Notes under the pieces: model-generated
What the model was told of the DNA's origin: nothing
Seen by the model: only the letters and a program-made list of their open reading frames with translations
Database searches by the model: none
DNA from: an uncultured Porphyromonadaceae bacterium
GTDB taxonomy: Bacteria > Bacteroidota > Bacteroidia > Bacteroidales > Muribaculaceae
Reading direction: 5' to 3'
Assembly: GCA_947177605.1 (NCBI GenBank)
Contig: CAMWUX010000078.1
Span: 1-6,225, forward strand
DNA: 6,225 nucleotides
Part shown: piece after piece, positions 1 to 5,289 of the stretch
Numbering within the stretch: position 1 is the first letter of the stretch
Layout: each line of letters opens with the position of its first letter
Position numbers and translations under genes: made by a program

Positions 1-40
1 AGCGGTATCGTGCTCCGCCCCTCACCCCCTGTCAATCAAT

Positions 41-68
41 CGTGCATCGTGAATTGTGCATCGTGCAT
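41..68. repeat. 7-bp tandem repeat, four units of YGTGMAT
   Basis: Four consecutive heptamers can be read: CGTGCAT (41-47), CGTGAAT (48-54), TGTGCAT (55-61) and CGTGCAT (62-68). The same array shows as two copies of GTGCATCGTG at 42-51 and 56-65. It lies in non-coding sequence. Such arrays are prone to slippage, so copy number may vary between strains. No function can be assigned. Confidence 0.8.
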
Positions 69-87
69 TGGCGGGAATCCCCGCACG
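62..87. repeat. GC-rich hairpin after the tandem repeat
   Basis: GCGGG (71-75) can pair with CCCGC (80-84) across a 4-nt AATC loop. An outer CGTGC (62-66) can pair with GCACG (83-87), sharing two bases with the inner stem. There is no T-tract on either side, so it does not look like an intrinsic terminator. Confidence 0.4.
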
Positions 88-140
88 AAAAGCGTACAAT
101 GACATTCTTACCATAAATTTTCTCAGGTTTCCGCAACCCT

Positions 141-260
141 GTAGGGATATCGCTTCGCGATGTAGAATACGCGACATAAACGTCGCGATACGCATCGCCT
201 ACGTGCCAAAGGCACGTCCCTACGAATCGTGTAGATTCCCGGCTGATTGTAGGGATGTGC
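141..260. repeat. Cluster of short inverted repeats bounded by GTAGGGA / TCCCTAC
   Basis: Four small stems lie in a row: ATCGC-TTC-GCGAT (149-161), CGCGAC-6 nt-GTCGCG (170-187), GCGAT-ACGC-ATCGC (185-198, sharing three bases with the previous stem) and ACGTGCC-AAA-GGCACGT (201-217). The group starts with GTAGGGA (141-147) and ends with its reverse complement TCCCTAC (217-223). A further GTAGGGA (249-255), followed by TGTGCC, resembles half of the last stem. The pattern suggests a decayed dispersed palindromic element of the form GTAGGGA-CGTGCC-loop-GGCACG-TCCCTAC. Its identity as a genome-wide repeat is an inference. Confidence 0.6.
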
Positions 261-328
261 CCTCGTGTATACACCTCTTCGGCACCCACTTAATCGACAC
301 TAAAGGCCTTATTGCGATTGTACCTCCG

Positions 329-799
329 TTAGTCAAGCGTTATATCGGTGCGGCGGCGGAATTTGACGGTGCTTTGGTCGCCGTTGGATCGCACCTGCCA
401 GCACATGTGGGTATCGTTGAGTAGGGTAATCGTGTAGAAGTAGTTGCCGTCCCACAGGTCATCGCTGTCGATGTCGGCCTGCCACGTCAAATCCAATAAT
501 GGCAATTCGTTGCCATATCTACGGACGTTCCAGTAATACGCTTTGTCGTGGACGATTGCGCCGCCGACGGTCATGTAAAAGGTGGTGATACGTCCCTGCA
601 AAGGTCCCTCGGCATAGTAGGGAGCTATATCGAGGAAGCATCCCCGGAGGAGTACATTCTGCGAGCCTTGATCCACTACTTCCCACACGCCGTCGAAAAA
701 TTGCAGGTCGACAGGGCTGGCATCATCTTTGTCGTCACAGCTTACCAATCCGAATGAAAGGAGGAAAATGATCAGGAGTAAGAGGTGCTTGGTTTTCAT
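329..799 (-). CDS. Small lipocalin-like lipoprotein, probably surface-exposed
   Basis: A 156-residue protein with a type II signal peptide: K2 and K4, a hydrophobic run at 6-19, and lipobox L18-V19-S20-C21. The mature N-terminus C-D-D-K-D-D is acidic, like the lipoprotein export signal that sends Bacteroidota lipoproteins to the outside of the outer membrane; surface location is therefore inferred. The mature part begins with F-F-D-G-V-W-E-V-V, where G37-x-W39 resembles the lipocalin GxW motif, and ends with strand-like segments (N128-D-T-H-M-C-W-Q, then V145-K-F-R-R-R), as in small lipocalin-like domains. No enzyme motif is visible and the ligand is unknown. The frame stays open upstream to an ATG at 856, but ATG 799 is preferred because it begins the signal peptide and lies downstream of the -7 promoter element at 827-819. 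It is transcribed away from the nitroreductase. The real-gene call is strong; the lipocalin assignment is tentative. Confidence 0.8.
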   Translation of the reverse strand: MKTKHLLLLIIFLLSFGLVSCDDKDDASPVDLQFFDGVWEVVDQGSQNVLLRGCFLDIAPYYAEGPLQGRITTFYMTVGGAIVHDKAYYWNVRRYGNELPLLDLTWQADIDSDDLWDGNYFYTITLLNDTHMCWQVRSNGDQSTVKFRRRTDITLD

Positions 800-811
800 A
801 CGCTTATATAT

Positions 812-823
812 TTTGCCGGCAAA
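812..823. promoter_or_regulatory. Perfect 12-bp palindrome TTTGCCGGCAAA at the lipoprotein start site
   Basis: TTTGCCGGCAAA is its own reverse complement. On the minus strand it covers the TTTGC of the -7 element and the expected transcription start. It could be an operator, or a chance symmetry arising because TTTGCCGG is common just after -7 elements in this window. Confidence 0.4.
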
Positions 824-827
824 GATA
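819..827 (-). promoter_or_regulatory. -7 promoter element TATCTTTGC for the lipoprotein gene
   Basis: On the minus strand TATCTTTGC (827 down to 819) matches the Bacteroidota -7 consensus TAnnTTTG. Transcription would start around 812-814, giving an AT-rich leader of about 15 nt before ATG 799. A TTTGTTG at 857-851 could serve as the -33 element, although its spacing of about 23-26 nt is a little long. Confidence 0.75.
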
Positions 828-844
828 TGCATAAAACGGAACTT

Positions 845-873
845 AATCCTCAACAAATGTTGAGAATTTCTCA
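845..873. promoter_or_regulatory. Compound dyad in the divergent gap, candidate operator
   Basis: CTCAACAAATGTTGAG (849-864) has two 7-bp arms around AA; after one mismatch the symmetry extends three more base pairs to 845-868. A second dyad, TGAGAATTTCTCA (861-873), has 6-bp arms around one T and overlaps the first. The result is three alternating half-sites, CTCA / TGAG / CTCA. The site covers the likely -33 region of the lipoprotein promoter and lies about 90 bp before the nitroreductase start. Arrays like this are typical of dimeric transcription factors. No regulator gene lies in the window, so the factor is unknown. Confidence 0.5.
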
Positions 874-924
874 GCCGCGATGCAATCGAACCGCAGAGGT
901 GCCGGGTGCGTTACTTACATATAT

Positions 925-930
925 TATAAT
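925..930 (+). promoter_or_regulatory. Possible -10-like TATAAT upstream of the nitroreductase
   Basis: The AT-rich stretch 918-931 contains an exact TATAAT, which would give a leader of about 23 nt before ATG 960. No TAnnTTTG element is seen in this gap on the plus strand, and no TTGACA-like -35 lies at the right distance. Bacteroidota primary sigma factors prefer TAnnTTTG, so this may only be AT-rich promoter sequence of another type. Confidence 0.3.
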
Positions 931-959
931 ATCAGACCAAAATTCAACCGCACACAGAT

Positions 960-1709
960 ATGAAAAGCGTAGAACGTACACTCCTCGACCGCCGCTCCAT
1001 ACGCCGCTATGAGCGCGAAGCTATCACTCCCGACCAGATGCAGATCATCTATGAAGCTATCCGTAATACACCCACGAGCTACAACGGACAGCAATTTTCC
1101 GTAATCGACATATCGGATCAGGAGCTTAAGGAGAAACTTTACGAAATTACAGGCCAGAAGCAGATCAAGACCTGCAATCACTTTCTGCTCTTCTGCGCCG
1201 ACTTCCATAAGATCACTCTTGCCGCTGCCGACAAGGGTGTGGAGATGCCCGAGTTTACCCACACGGCCGACGGCCTGATAGTAGGCACTGTAGATGCTGC
1301 TCTGGCTATGATGAGCGCTGTGGTGGCCGCCGAATCGCTCGGTCTGGGCACCTGCTGCATCGGATATGCCCGCACTGCCAATCCCGAGGCTGTGGCCGAA
1401 CTGATGAAACTGCCGCAAGGGGTGTATGCCGTGTGCGGACTGGCCATCGGCGTGCCTCGCGAACTGCCTGATCTGAAGCCCAAGCAGCCTGTGGAATTGC
1501 TCATACACTCCAATTCCTATTCGGCCGACGAGAAGATGCTACCGCTGCTACGCTTCTACGACGGCGAGATCGAGGCCTACAACCGTACCCGCTCGGGATC
1601 GAAGAGCACCAACGACTGGACAGCCCATATCGTAAGCTACTATGCGGAAGCGATGTCGTATCACATGCTCGCCGCACTGCGTTCGCAGGGCTACGACCCC
1701 CAAAAGTAG
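960..1709 (+). CDS. NfsA/FRP-type flavin-dependent nitroreductase
   Basis: A 249-residue cytoplasmic FMN enzyme of the nitroreductase superfamily, close to NfsA and flavin reductase FRP in length (about 240). The N-terminus has the FMN-phosphate motif R11-R12-S13-I14-R15, then P38-T-S-Y-N42-G-Q44, which corresponds to the P(A/T)SxNxQ flavin contact. A Gly-rich G128-L-G-T-C-C-I-G135 follows, and L172-K-P-K-Q-P177 matches the LKPRLP-like segment that holds the FMN phosphate in NfsA. Members reduce nitroaromatics, quinones or free flavin with NAD(P)H in two-electron steps as homodimers; the physiological substrate cannot be told from sequence. ATG 960 is the natural start, directly before V-E-R-T-L-L-D-R-R-S. 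The gene is divergent from the lipoprotein gene, and the dyad at 845-873 is a plausible control site. prmC follows after 27 bp but has its own -7 element. The family call is firm, the substrate unknown. Confidence 0.9.
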   Translation: MKSVERTLLDRRSIRRYEREAITPDQMQIIYEAIRNTPTSYNGQQFSVIDISDQELKEKLYEITGQKQIKTCNHFLLFCADFHKITLAAADKGVEMPEFTHTADGLIVGTVDAALAMMSAVVAAESLGLGTCCIGYARTANPEAVAELMKLPQGVYAVCGLAIGVPRELPDLKPKQPVELLIHSNSYSADEKMLPLLRFYDGEIEAYNRTRSGSKSTNDWTAHIVSYYAEAMSYHMLAALRSQGYDPQK

Positions 1710-1720
1710 AATTAAATTAC

Positions 1721-1729
1721 TATATTTGC
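1721..1729 (+). promoter_or_regulatory. -7 promoter element TATATTTGC for prmC-recX-comF
   Basis: TATATTTGC is a full match to TAnnTTTG(C) in the 27-bp gap between the nitroreductase stop and the prmC ATG at 1737. Transcription would start at about 1734-1736, so the mRNA would be leaderless or nearly so. No clear TTTG is seen at -33; that region is still nitroreductase coding sequence. Confidence 0.6.
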
Positions 1730-1736
1730 CGGTGAA

Positions 1737-2585
1737 ATGACACTCGACCAATTCTGCCGGCAATCGCGCAAGCGTCTCGACCCGATCTACGGACCGGGCG
1801 AGGCTGCTATGCTTCTGCGCATCATCTTCGAGCACCTCAAGGGCTGGACGCAGACCGATATGATAATGCGCGGATCGGACGAAGTGAGCGACTTCATCGC
1901 CGGCAAAGCCGACGCTATCATCGGCCGACTGCTCGCTCACGAACCGATACAGTATATAATCGGCGAGGCGCGGTGGTACGGGATGAAATTCAGTGTCGAC
2001 CGCTCCACGCTCATCCCGCGTCCGGAGACGGAGCAGCTTGTCGACCTCATAGTAGCCGACGCATCTGACGCTACGGATCTGCGTGTGCTTGATCTATGCA
2101 CCGGCTCGGGATGCATCGCCATAGCGTTGGCTCGCAATCTGCGCTTTGCCACCGTCGAGGCCGTAGATATCAGCGCCGAGGCTCTTGATGTGGCGCGGCG
2201 CAATGCCGATTCGCTACGCGCTAAAGTCGATTTCCGCCACGCCGATGTGTTGGCCGTTAAGCCCGACCCGGACAGCTTCGACATCATAGTGAGCAATCCA
2301 CCCTATATCGCGGAGCATGAGCGCGCGTCGATGAGCGCCAATGTGCTCGATTACGAACCGCATACCGCGCTGTTCGTACCCGATTCCGATCCGCTCCGCT
2401 TCTATACCGCCATCGACCGCTATGCCATAACGGCGCTGAAAAGCGGCGGTTCGCTCTATTTCGAGCTGAATCCGCTCTACGCCGAGCGGTTGCGGACGGA
2501 GATGGAGGCCGACGGCTGGCTGGATGTGGAGCTTCGGCCCGATTTCCGCAAGGTGATCCGATTCCTTAAAGCCCGACACCCATGA
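1737..2585 (+). CDS. prmC: Release factor glutamine N5-methyltransferase PrmC (HemK)
   Basis: A 282-residue SAM-dependent enzyme that methylates the glutamine of the GGQ motif in release factors RF1 and RF2, which improves peptide release. An N-terminal helical domain (about 1-75) precedes E69-P-I-Q-Y-I-I-G and the family block L92-I-P-R-P-E-T-E. The Rossmann SAM site is L118-D-L-C-T-G-S-G-C-I-A, followed by the acidic A142-V-D144-I, and the catalytic N187-P-P-Y-I191 that holds the substrate glutamine. Length is normal for the family (about 275-285). ATG 1737 sits only 8 nt after the -7 element; the next in-frame Met (M25) would cut into the N-terminal domain, so 1737 is kept. The stop overlaps the recX start as ATGA, which indicates translational coupling. 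The methyltransferase of the same fold acting on ribosomal protein L3 (PrmB) is less likely because the whole sequence has the PrmC layout. Confidence 0.95.
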   Translation: MTLDQFCRQSRKRLDPIYGPGEAAMLLRIIFEHLKGWTQTDMIMRGSDEVSDFIAGKADAIIGRLLAHEPIQYIIGEARWYGMKFSVDRSTLIPRPETEQLVDLIVADASDATDLRVLDLCTGSGCIAIALARNLRFATVEAVDISAEALDVARRNADSLRAKVDFRHADVLAVKPDPDSFDIIVSNPPYIAEHERASMSANVLDYEPHTALFVPDSDPLRFYTAIDRYAITALKSGGSLYFELNPLYAERLRTEMEADGWLDVELRPDFRKVIRFLKARHP

Positions 2586-3070
2586 GAAAAAAGCCGGTAA
2601 GCATAGAGGATGCGTTGGTGCGAATGGAGATCAAGTGCGCCGCCGCCGAGCATTGCAGTTCGGAGATACGCATTTCGCTGATACGCCAGGGGCTATCGCC
2701 GGGCGACATAGCTAAGATTATCGACAGCCTGCGAAGCCGTGGATTCATTGACGACGGCCGCTTCGCCCGAGCCTTCGTCCGCGACAAATACCGCTTCTCC
2801 GCCTGGGGGCGTCACAAGATATCCGCAGCGTTGCGCGCCAAGCAGATCGATCGATCGCTTATCGAAGATGCCATGGAGGAGATTGATCAGCGCGAATATG
2901 TGCGCACGGCTTTCCGCACCGTGGCTTCGCGCCTGCGGCTGATACCGGACGGTGATGATCCGCGCAAGGTGCGCGAGAAGCTGCTCCGCTTCGGTGCTTC
3001 GCGTGGATATGAGCCGGGTCTGATTATGAAAATTCTCGACAGCGAGCGCTTATGGCAGTCGCGGAAGTGA
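2582..3070 (+). CDS. recX: Regulatory protein RecX
   Basis: A 162-residue basic, all-helical protein. RecX proteins bind RecA filaments in the cytoplasm, block their growth and so restrain recombination and SOS induction. The sequence shows the three three-helix repeats of the family, at roughly 8-52, 55-97 and 103-155. The best conserved segment is G54-F-I-D-D-G-R-F-A-R-A-F-V-R-D-K69, followed by W75-G-R-H-K-I80, both typical of RecX. ATG 2582 overlaps the prmC stop by 4 bp, and the 3' end overlaps comF by 19 bp, so expression is probably coupled along the transcript. recA is not in the window, unlike many bacteria where recX follows recA. The length of 162 is normal. The family call is confident; direct RecA inhibition is inferred from the family. 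Confidence 0.9.
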   Translation: MRKKPVSIEDALVRMEIKCAAAEHCSSEIRISLIRQGLSPGDIAKIIDSLRSRGFIDDGRFARAFVRDKYRFSAWGRHKISAALRAKQIDRSLIEDAMEEIDQREYVRTAFRTVASRLRLIPDGDDPRKVREKLLRFGASRGYEPGLIMKILDSERLWQSRK

Positions 3071-3759
3071 TACGACGCTACGGGCGCGCCCTGATGAGTA
3101 TGCTCTACCCGGAAGTGTGCGAGATATGTGGCCGCGCGCTCGTAGAGGGTGAGGAGATACTTTGCCTCGATTGTCTGGCCGGTATGCCGCTCTATTCGCC
3201 GGCCGACTTCTCGGATACCGAAATTCACCGTCGGCTGATGCGCACGCCGATAGTACGCGCCGCATCGCTATACTATTATTATAAGGACACCCCTTACGCT
3301 CTGCTCATCCAGAAAGCCAAGTATGCCTCCCGACCGAAACTCGCCCGAAGTCTCGGCCGGATTGTGGCGGAAAGGCTTAAGCCAAAGAGCTTTTTCGACG
3401 GCATCGATGCCGTCGCCGTAGTGCCGCTGCATAAATCGAAGGAGCGTCGGCGTGGCTACAACCAGAGCCTTATGATAGCGCGCGGAGTGGCCGGGGTCAC
3501 GGGTCTGCCGGTCATTGATCTGCTTGATTGCTCCCGCCACGGCACACAGACCGCGCGCTCGGTATGGCAGCGCTGGGCCAATGCCGAGTCGACCTATACG
3601 GCGACGCCGGGTACGGATGCCTCAGGGCTGCATATCCTCCTTATCGACGATGTGATCACCTCCGGCGCCACACTGGCCGCCTGCGCCTCGGCACTCTTGT
3701 CGGCTCACCCATCTGCCCGGGTGTCGATACTCACGATTGGTCTCGCCACATCCAATTAG
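3052..3759 (+). CDS. comF: ComF family phosphoribosyltransferase-fold protein
   Basis: A 235-residue cytoplasmic protein with the ComF layout: an N-terminal zinc-binding double CxxC (C23, C26, C38, C41), then a type I phosphoribosyltransferase domain. The family signature K-S-K-E-R-R-R-G-Y-N-Q-S-L is present, and I195-L-L-I-D-D-V-I-T-S-G-A-T207 is the PRPP-binding loop with its paired aspartates D199-D200. In naturally competent bacteria ComF (GntX in E. coli) is linked to DNA uptake, but most Bacteroidota carry it without known competence, and its reaction is unsettled. ATG 3052 overlaps the end of recX by 19 bp; M15 (3094) or M17 (3100) are possible later starts that still keep the zinc motif and would leave a 23- or 29-bp gap. 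No other competence gene lies nearby. Downstream, the transporter has its own promoter. Confidence 0.88.
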   Translation: MAVAEVIRRYGRALMSMLYPEVCEICGRALVEGEEILCLDCLAGMPLYSPADFSDTEIHRRLMRTPIVRAASLYYYYKDTPYALLIQKAKYASRPKLARSLGRIVAERLKPKSFFDGIDAVAVVPLHKSKERRRGYNQSLMIARGVAGVTGLPVIDLLDCSRHGTQTARSVWQRWANAESTYTATPGTDASGLHILLIDDVITSGATLAACASALLSAHPSARVSILTIGLATSN

Positions 3760-3795
3760 TCGGGTGTATTTTGCTGATTATTATAAATTTTTGCC

Positions 3796-3804
3796 TACCT
3801 TTGC
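3796..3804 (+). promoter_or_regulatory. -7 promoter element TACCTTTGC for the transporter gene
   Basis: TACCTTTGC is an excellent match to the Bacteroidota -7 consensus. TTTTG at 3769-3773 may be the -33 element, 22 nt upstream. Transcription would start near 3810. This places the true start codon of the transporter downstream, at GTG 3830, with a leader of about 20 nt. Confidence 0.75.
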
Positions 3805-3829
3805 CGTATTACACATTAGTACGACATCC

Positions 3830-5200
3830 GTGAATCAACCCAACAACAAGCCGAAACCGTCTGCCCGCGCGGCTTTCGCTACCCGTATCGGTGCCATAGC
3901 CACCACAGCCGGTGCAGCTGTCGGCCTCGGTAATATCTGGCGCTTCCCCTATGAGGCCGGGGCGCATGGCGGAGGCGCATTTATGCTATGCTACATCCTG
4001 TTTATAATCATACTCGGTGTGCCGGTGATGTGCTCCGAATTTATCATGGGGCGCTCCGCCCGCTCCAACGAGCTCGGCGCATTCCGCCTATACAGCAAGC
4101 GCCGATTCTGGCGCCTGCCGGCTTATATGGGTATCATAGCGTCGATAATGATACTCAGCTTCTACTGCGTGGTGGCCGGCTGGACGGTGGAATACTTCGT
4201 GAAGTCGGCTACCGGCTCGCTGCAGCTCGCGTCGCAGGATGAATACCGCGATGCTTTCGTCGACTTTACATCGGGCAATCTACGCCCGCTGTTCTGGACC
4301 ATCGTGTTTCTGCTGGCGAATGCCTTCGTGCTTCTCCGCGGAGTATCGAAGGGAATCGAGAAAATGTCCAATGTGCTGATGCCTGTGCTCTTCCTGCTGC
4401 TCATAGCCTTCTGCATCCATTCGCTTACTCTCCCCGGCGCCGGCGAAGGCCTGCGCTTCCTCTTTACTCCCGACTTCTCGGCCATCACGCCGAGGGTGGT
4501 GCTCGGAGCGCTCGGGCAGGCATTCTTCTCGCTGAGTATCGGACTTGGGTGTCTGATGACCTACGCATCCTATTTCACCGCCGATACCCGTCTGGGACGT
4601 ACGGCGATGGTCACAGCCGGTGTCGATACACTGGTGGCCATCATCGCCGGTGTGATCATCTTCCCGGCGGTATTCACCTTCGGTGTCTCGCCGGAGAGCG
4701 GTCCCACTCTGGTGTTTGAGGTATTGCCCTCGATATTCCACCGGCTTCCTCTCGGTCCGCTCTGGTCAGCCCTCTTCTTCTTCCTGCTGATGCTCGCCTC
4801 CATCACATCGACCATCTCTATGAGCGAGATCAATGTGAGCTATCTCGTGGAAGAGAAGAAGATGAAGAGGCGCACCGCCGTATGGCTCTCCACCGGTGTG
4901 GCGATGCTGTTGGGATCGCTCTGCTGTCTGAGCTTCGGATGCCTCAGCGGCTTCACGATAGGCGGTATGACGATATTCGACATATTCAATTCCGTGTCGT
5001 CCGACGTGATGCTGCCCATCGGGGGTATGCTCATCAGTATATTCGTGGGGTGGCTTCTGCCGCGCCATGTGATACGCCGCGAGATGACCAACGGCGGAGC
5101 GTTCCGCTTCAGGCTGCTCGGCCTGATCATTTTCTCCCTCCGCTGGGTCGCTCCGGTGGGTATAGCACTGATATTACTCAATTCGATCGGTATATTGTAA
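3830..5200 (+). CDS. Sodium-dependent transporter of the NSS/SNF family
   Basis: A 456-residue inner-membrane symporter of the LeuT fold (neurotransmitter:sodium symporter family), which couples sodium entry to uptake of an amino acid or related amine. TM1 carries G28-A-A-V-G-L-G-N35-I-W-R-F-P, matching LeuT G20, A22, V23 and N27 of the two sodium sites. Y112 in S-F-Y-C-V-V-A-G-W matches LeuT Y108, which contacts the substrate carboxylate. The unwound TM6 is G229-Q-A-F-F-S-L-S-I-G-L-G240, and A323-S-I-T326-S327 matches the LeuT Na2 residues A351, T354 and S355. About 11 membrane helices are expected, the usual bacterial number. The frame is open to an ATG at 3737, but that lies inside comF and before the promoter and would add 31 residues without family similarity, so GTG 3830 is chosen. 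Substrate unknown; tryptophan or another hydrophobic amino acid is only a guess. Confidence 0.9.
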   Translation: MNQPNNKPKPSARAAFATRIGAIATTAGAAVGLGNIWRFPYEAGAHGGGAFMLCYILFIIILGVPVMCSEFIMGRSARSNELGAFRLYSKRRFWRLPAYMGIIASIMILSFYCVVAGWTVEYFVKSATGSLQLASQDEYRDAFVDFTSGNLRPLFWTIVFLLANAFVLLRGVSKGIEKMSNVLMPVLFLLLIAFCIHSLTLPGAGEGLRFLFTPDFSAITPRVVLGALGQAFFSLSIGLGCLMTYASYFTADTRLGRTAMVTAGVDTLVAIIAGVIIFPAVFTFGVSPESGPTLVFEVLPSIFHRLPLGPLWSALFFFLLMLASITSTISMSEINVSYLVEEKKMKRRTAVWLSTGVAMLLGSLCCLSFGCLSGFTIGGMTIFDIFNSVSSDVMLPIGGMLISIFVGWLLPRHVIRREMTNGGAFRFRLLGLIIFSLRWVAPVGIALILLNSIGIL

Positions 5201-5242
5201 AATCCGGAGGACTCGTATGCAGAGTTATTCGGCGAAATTTTG

Positions 5243-5251
5243 TACCTTTGC
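5243..5251 (+). promoter_or_regulatory. -7 promoter element TACCTTTGC for carB
   Basis: TACCTTTGC in the 89-bp gap after the transporter is identical to the element before the transporter. Transcription would start near 5257, giving an A/T-rich leader of about 33 nt before ATG 5290. No good TTTG at -33 is visible. The leader looks too short for a riboswitch or attenuator. Confidence 0.7.
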
Positions 5252-5289
5252 GGAGTTGATTTATAATCAAGTTCATTCAGCCAATCATT

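Larger units (their letters stand above)
1..328. other. Intergenic stretch without a convincing gene, rich in small repeats
   Basis: No reading frame here looks like a real protein. Two plus frames are open from the left edge, to TGA at 100-102 and TAA at 114-116, but neither gives a recognisable C-terminus. The longer frames at 32-289 (minus) and 56-424 (plus) translate straight through the repeats and hairpins, have no conserved motif, and the plus one runs over the 3' end of the lipoprotein gene. What the stretch does hold is a 7-bp tandem repeat (41-68), a GC-rich hairpin (71-84) and a cluster of inverted repeats (141-255). I see no clear terminator for the lipoprotein gene that ends at 329. 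Confidence 0.7.

Noticed and set aside
41..68. Possible CRISPR-like array
   Set aside because: Units are 7 bp with no spacers and no cas genes nearby; a simple tandem repeat.
301..320. AAGGCCTT palindrome as a terminator of the lipoprotein gene
   Set aside because: An 8-bp palindrome without a loop or a following T-tract in the direction of transcription, and the flanking AATCG/CGATT pair is not centred on it.
32..424. Two open frames in the left intergenic region (minus 32-289, plus 56-424)
   Set aside because: Both translate through tandem repeats and hairpins, lack any domain or signal motif, and the plus frame overlaps the end of the lipoprotein gene. They look like repeat-derived false genes.
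924..1508. 194-codon minus-strand frame opposite the nitroreductase
   Set aside because: Rich in His, Gln and Ser in the manner of an antisense shadow; the plus-strand gene has clear FMN motifs.
4280..5181. Several minus-strand frames opposite the transporter
   Set aside because: Low-complexity Arg/Glu/His-rich translations that mirror membrane-helix codons; no motif.
5201..5240. Terminator after the transporter
   Set aside because: Only a 4-bp ACTC/GAGT stem with a 7-nt loop and no T-tract; too weak to call.
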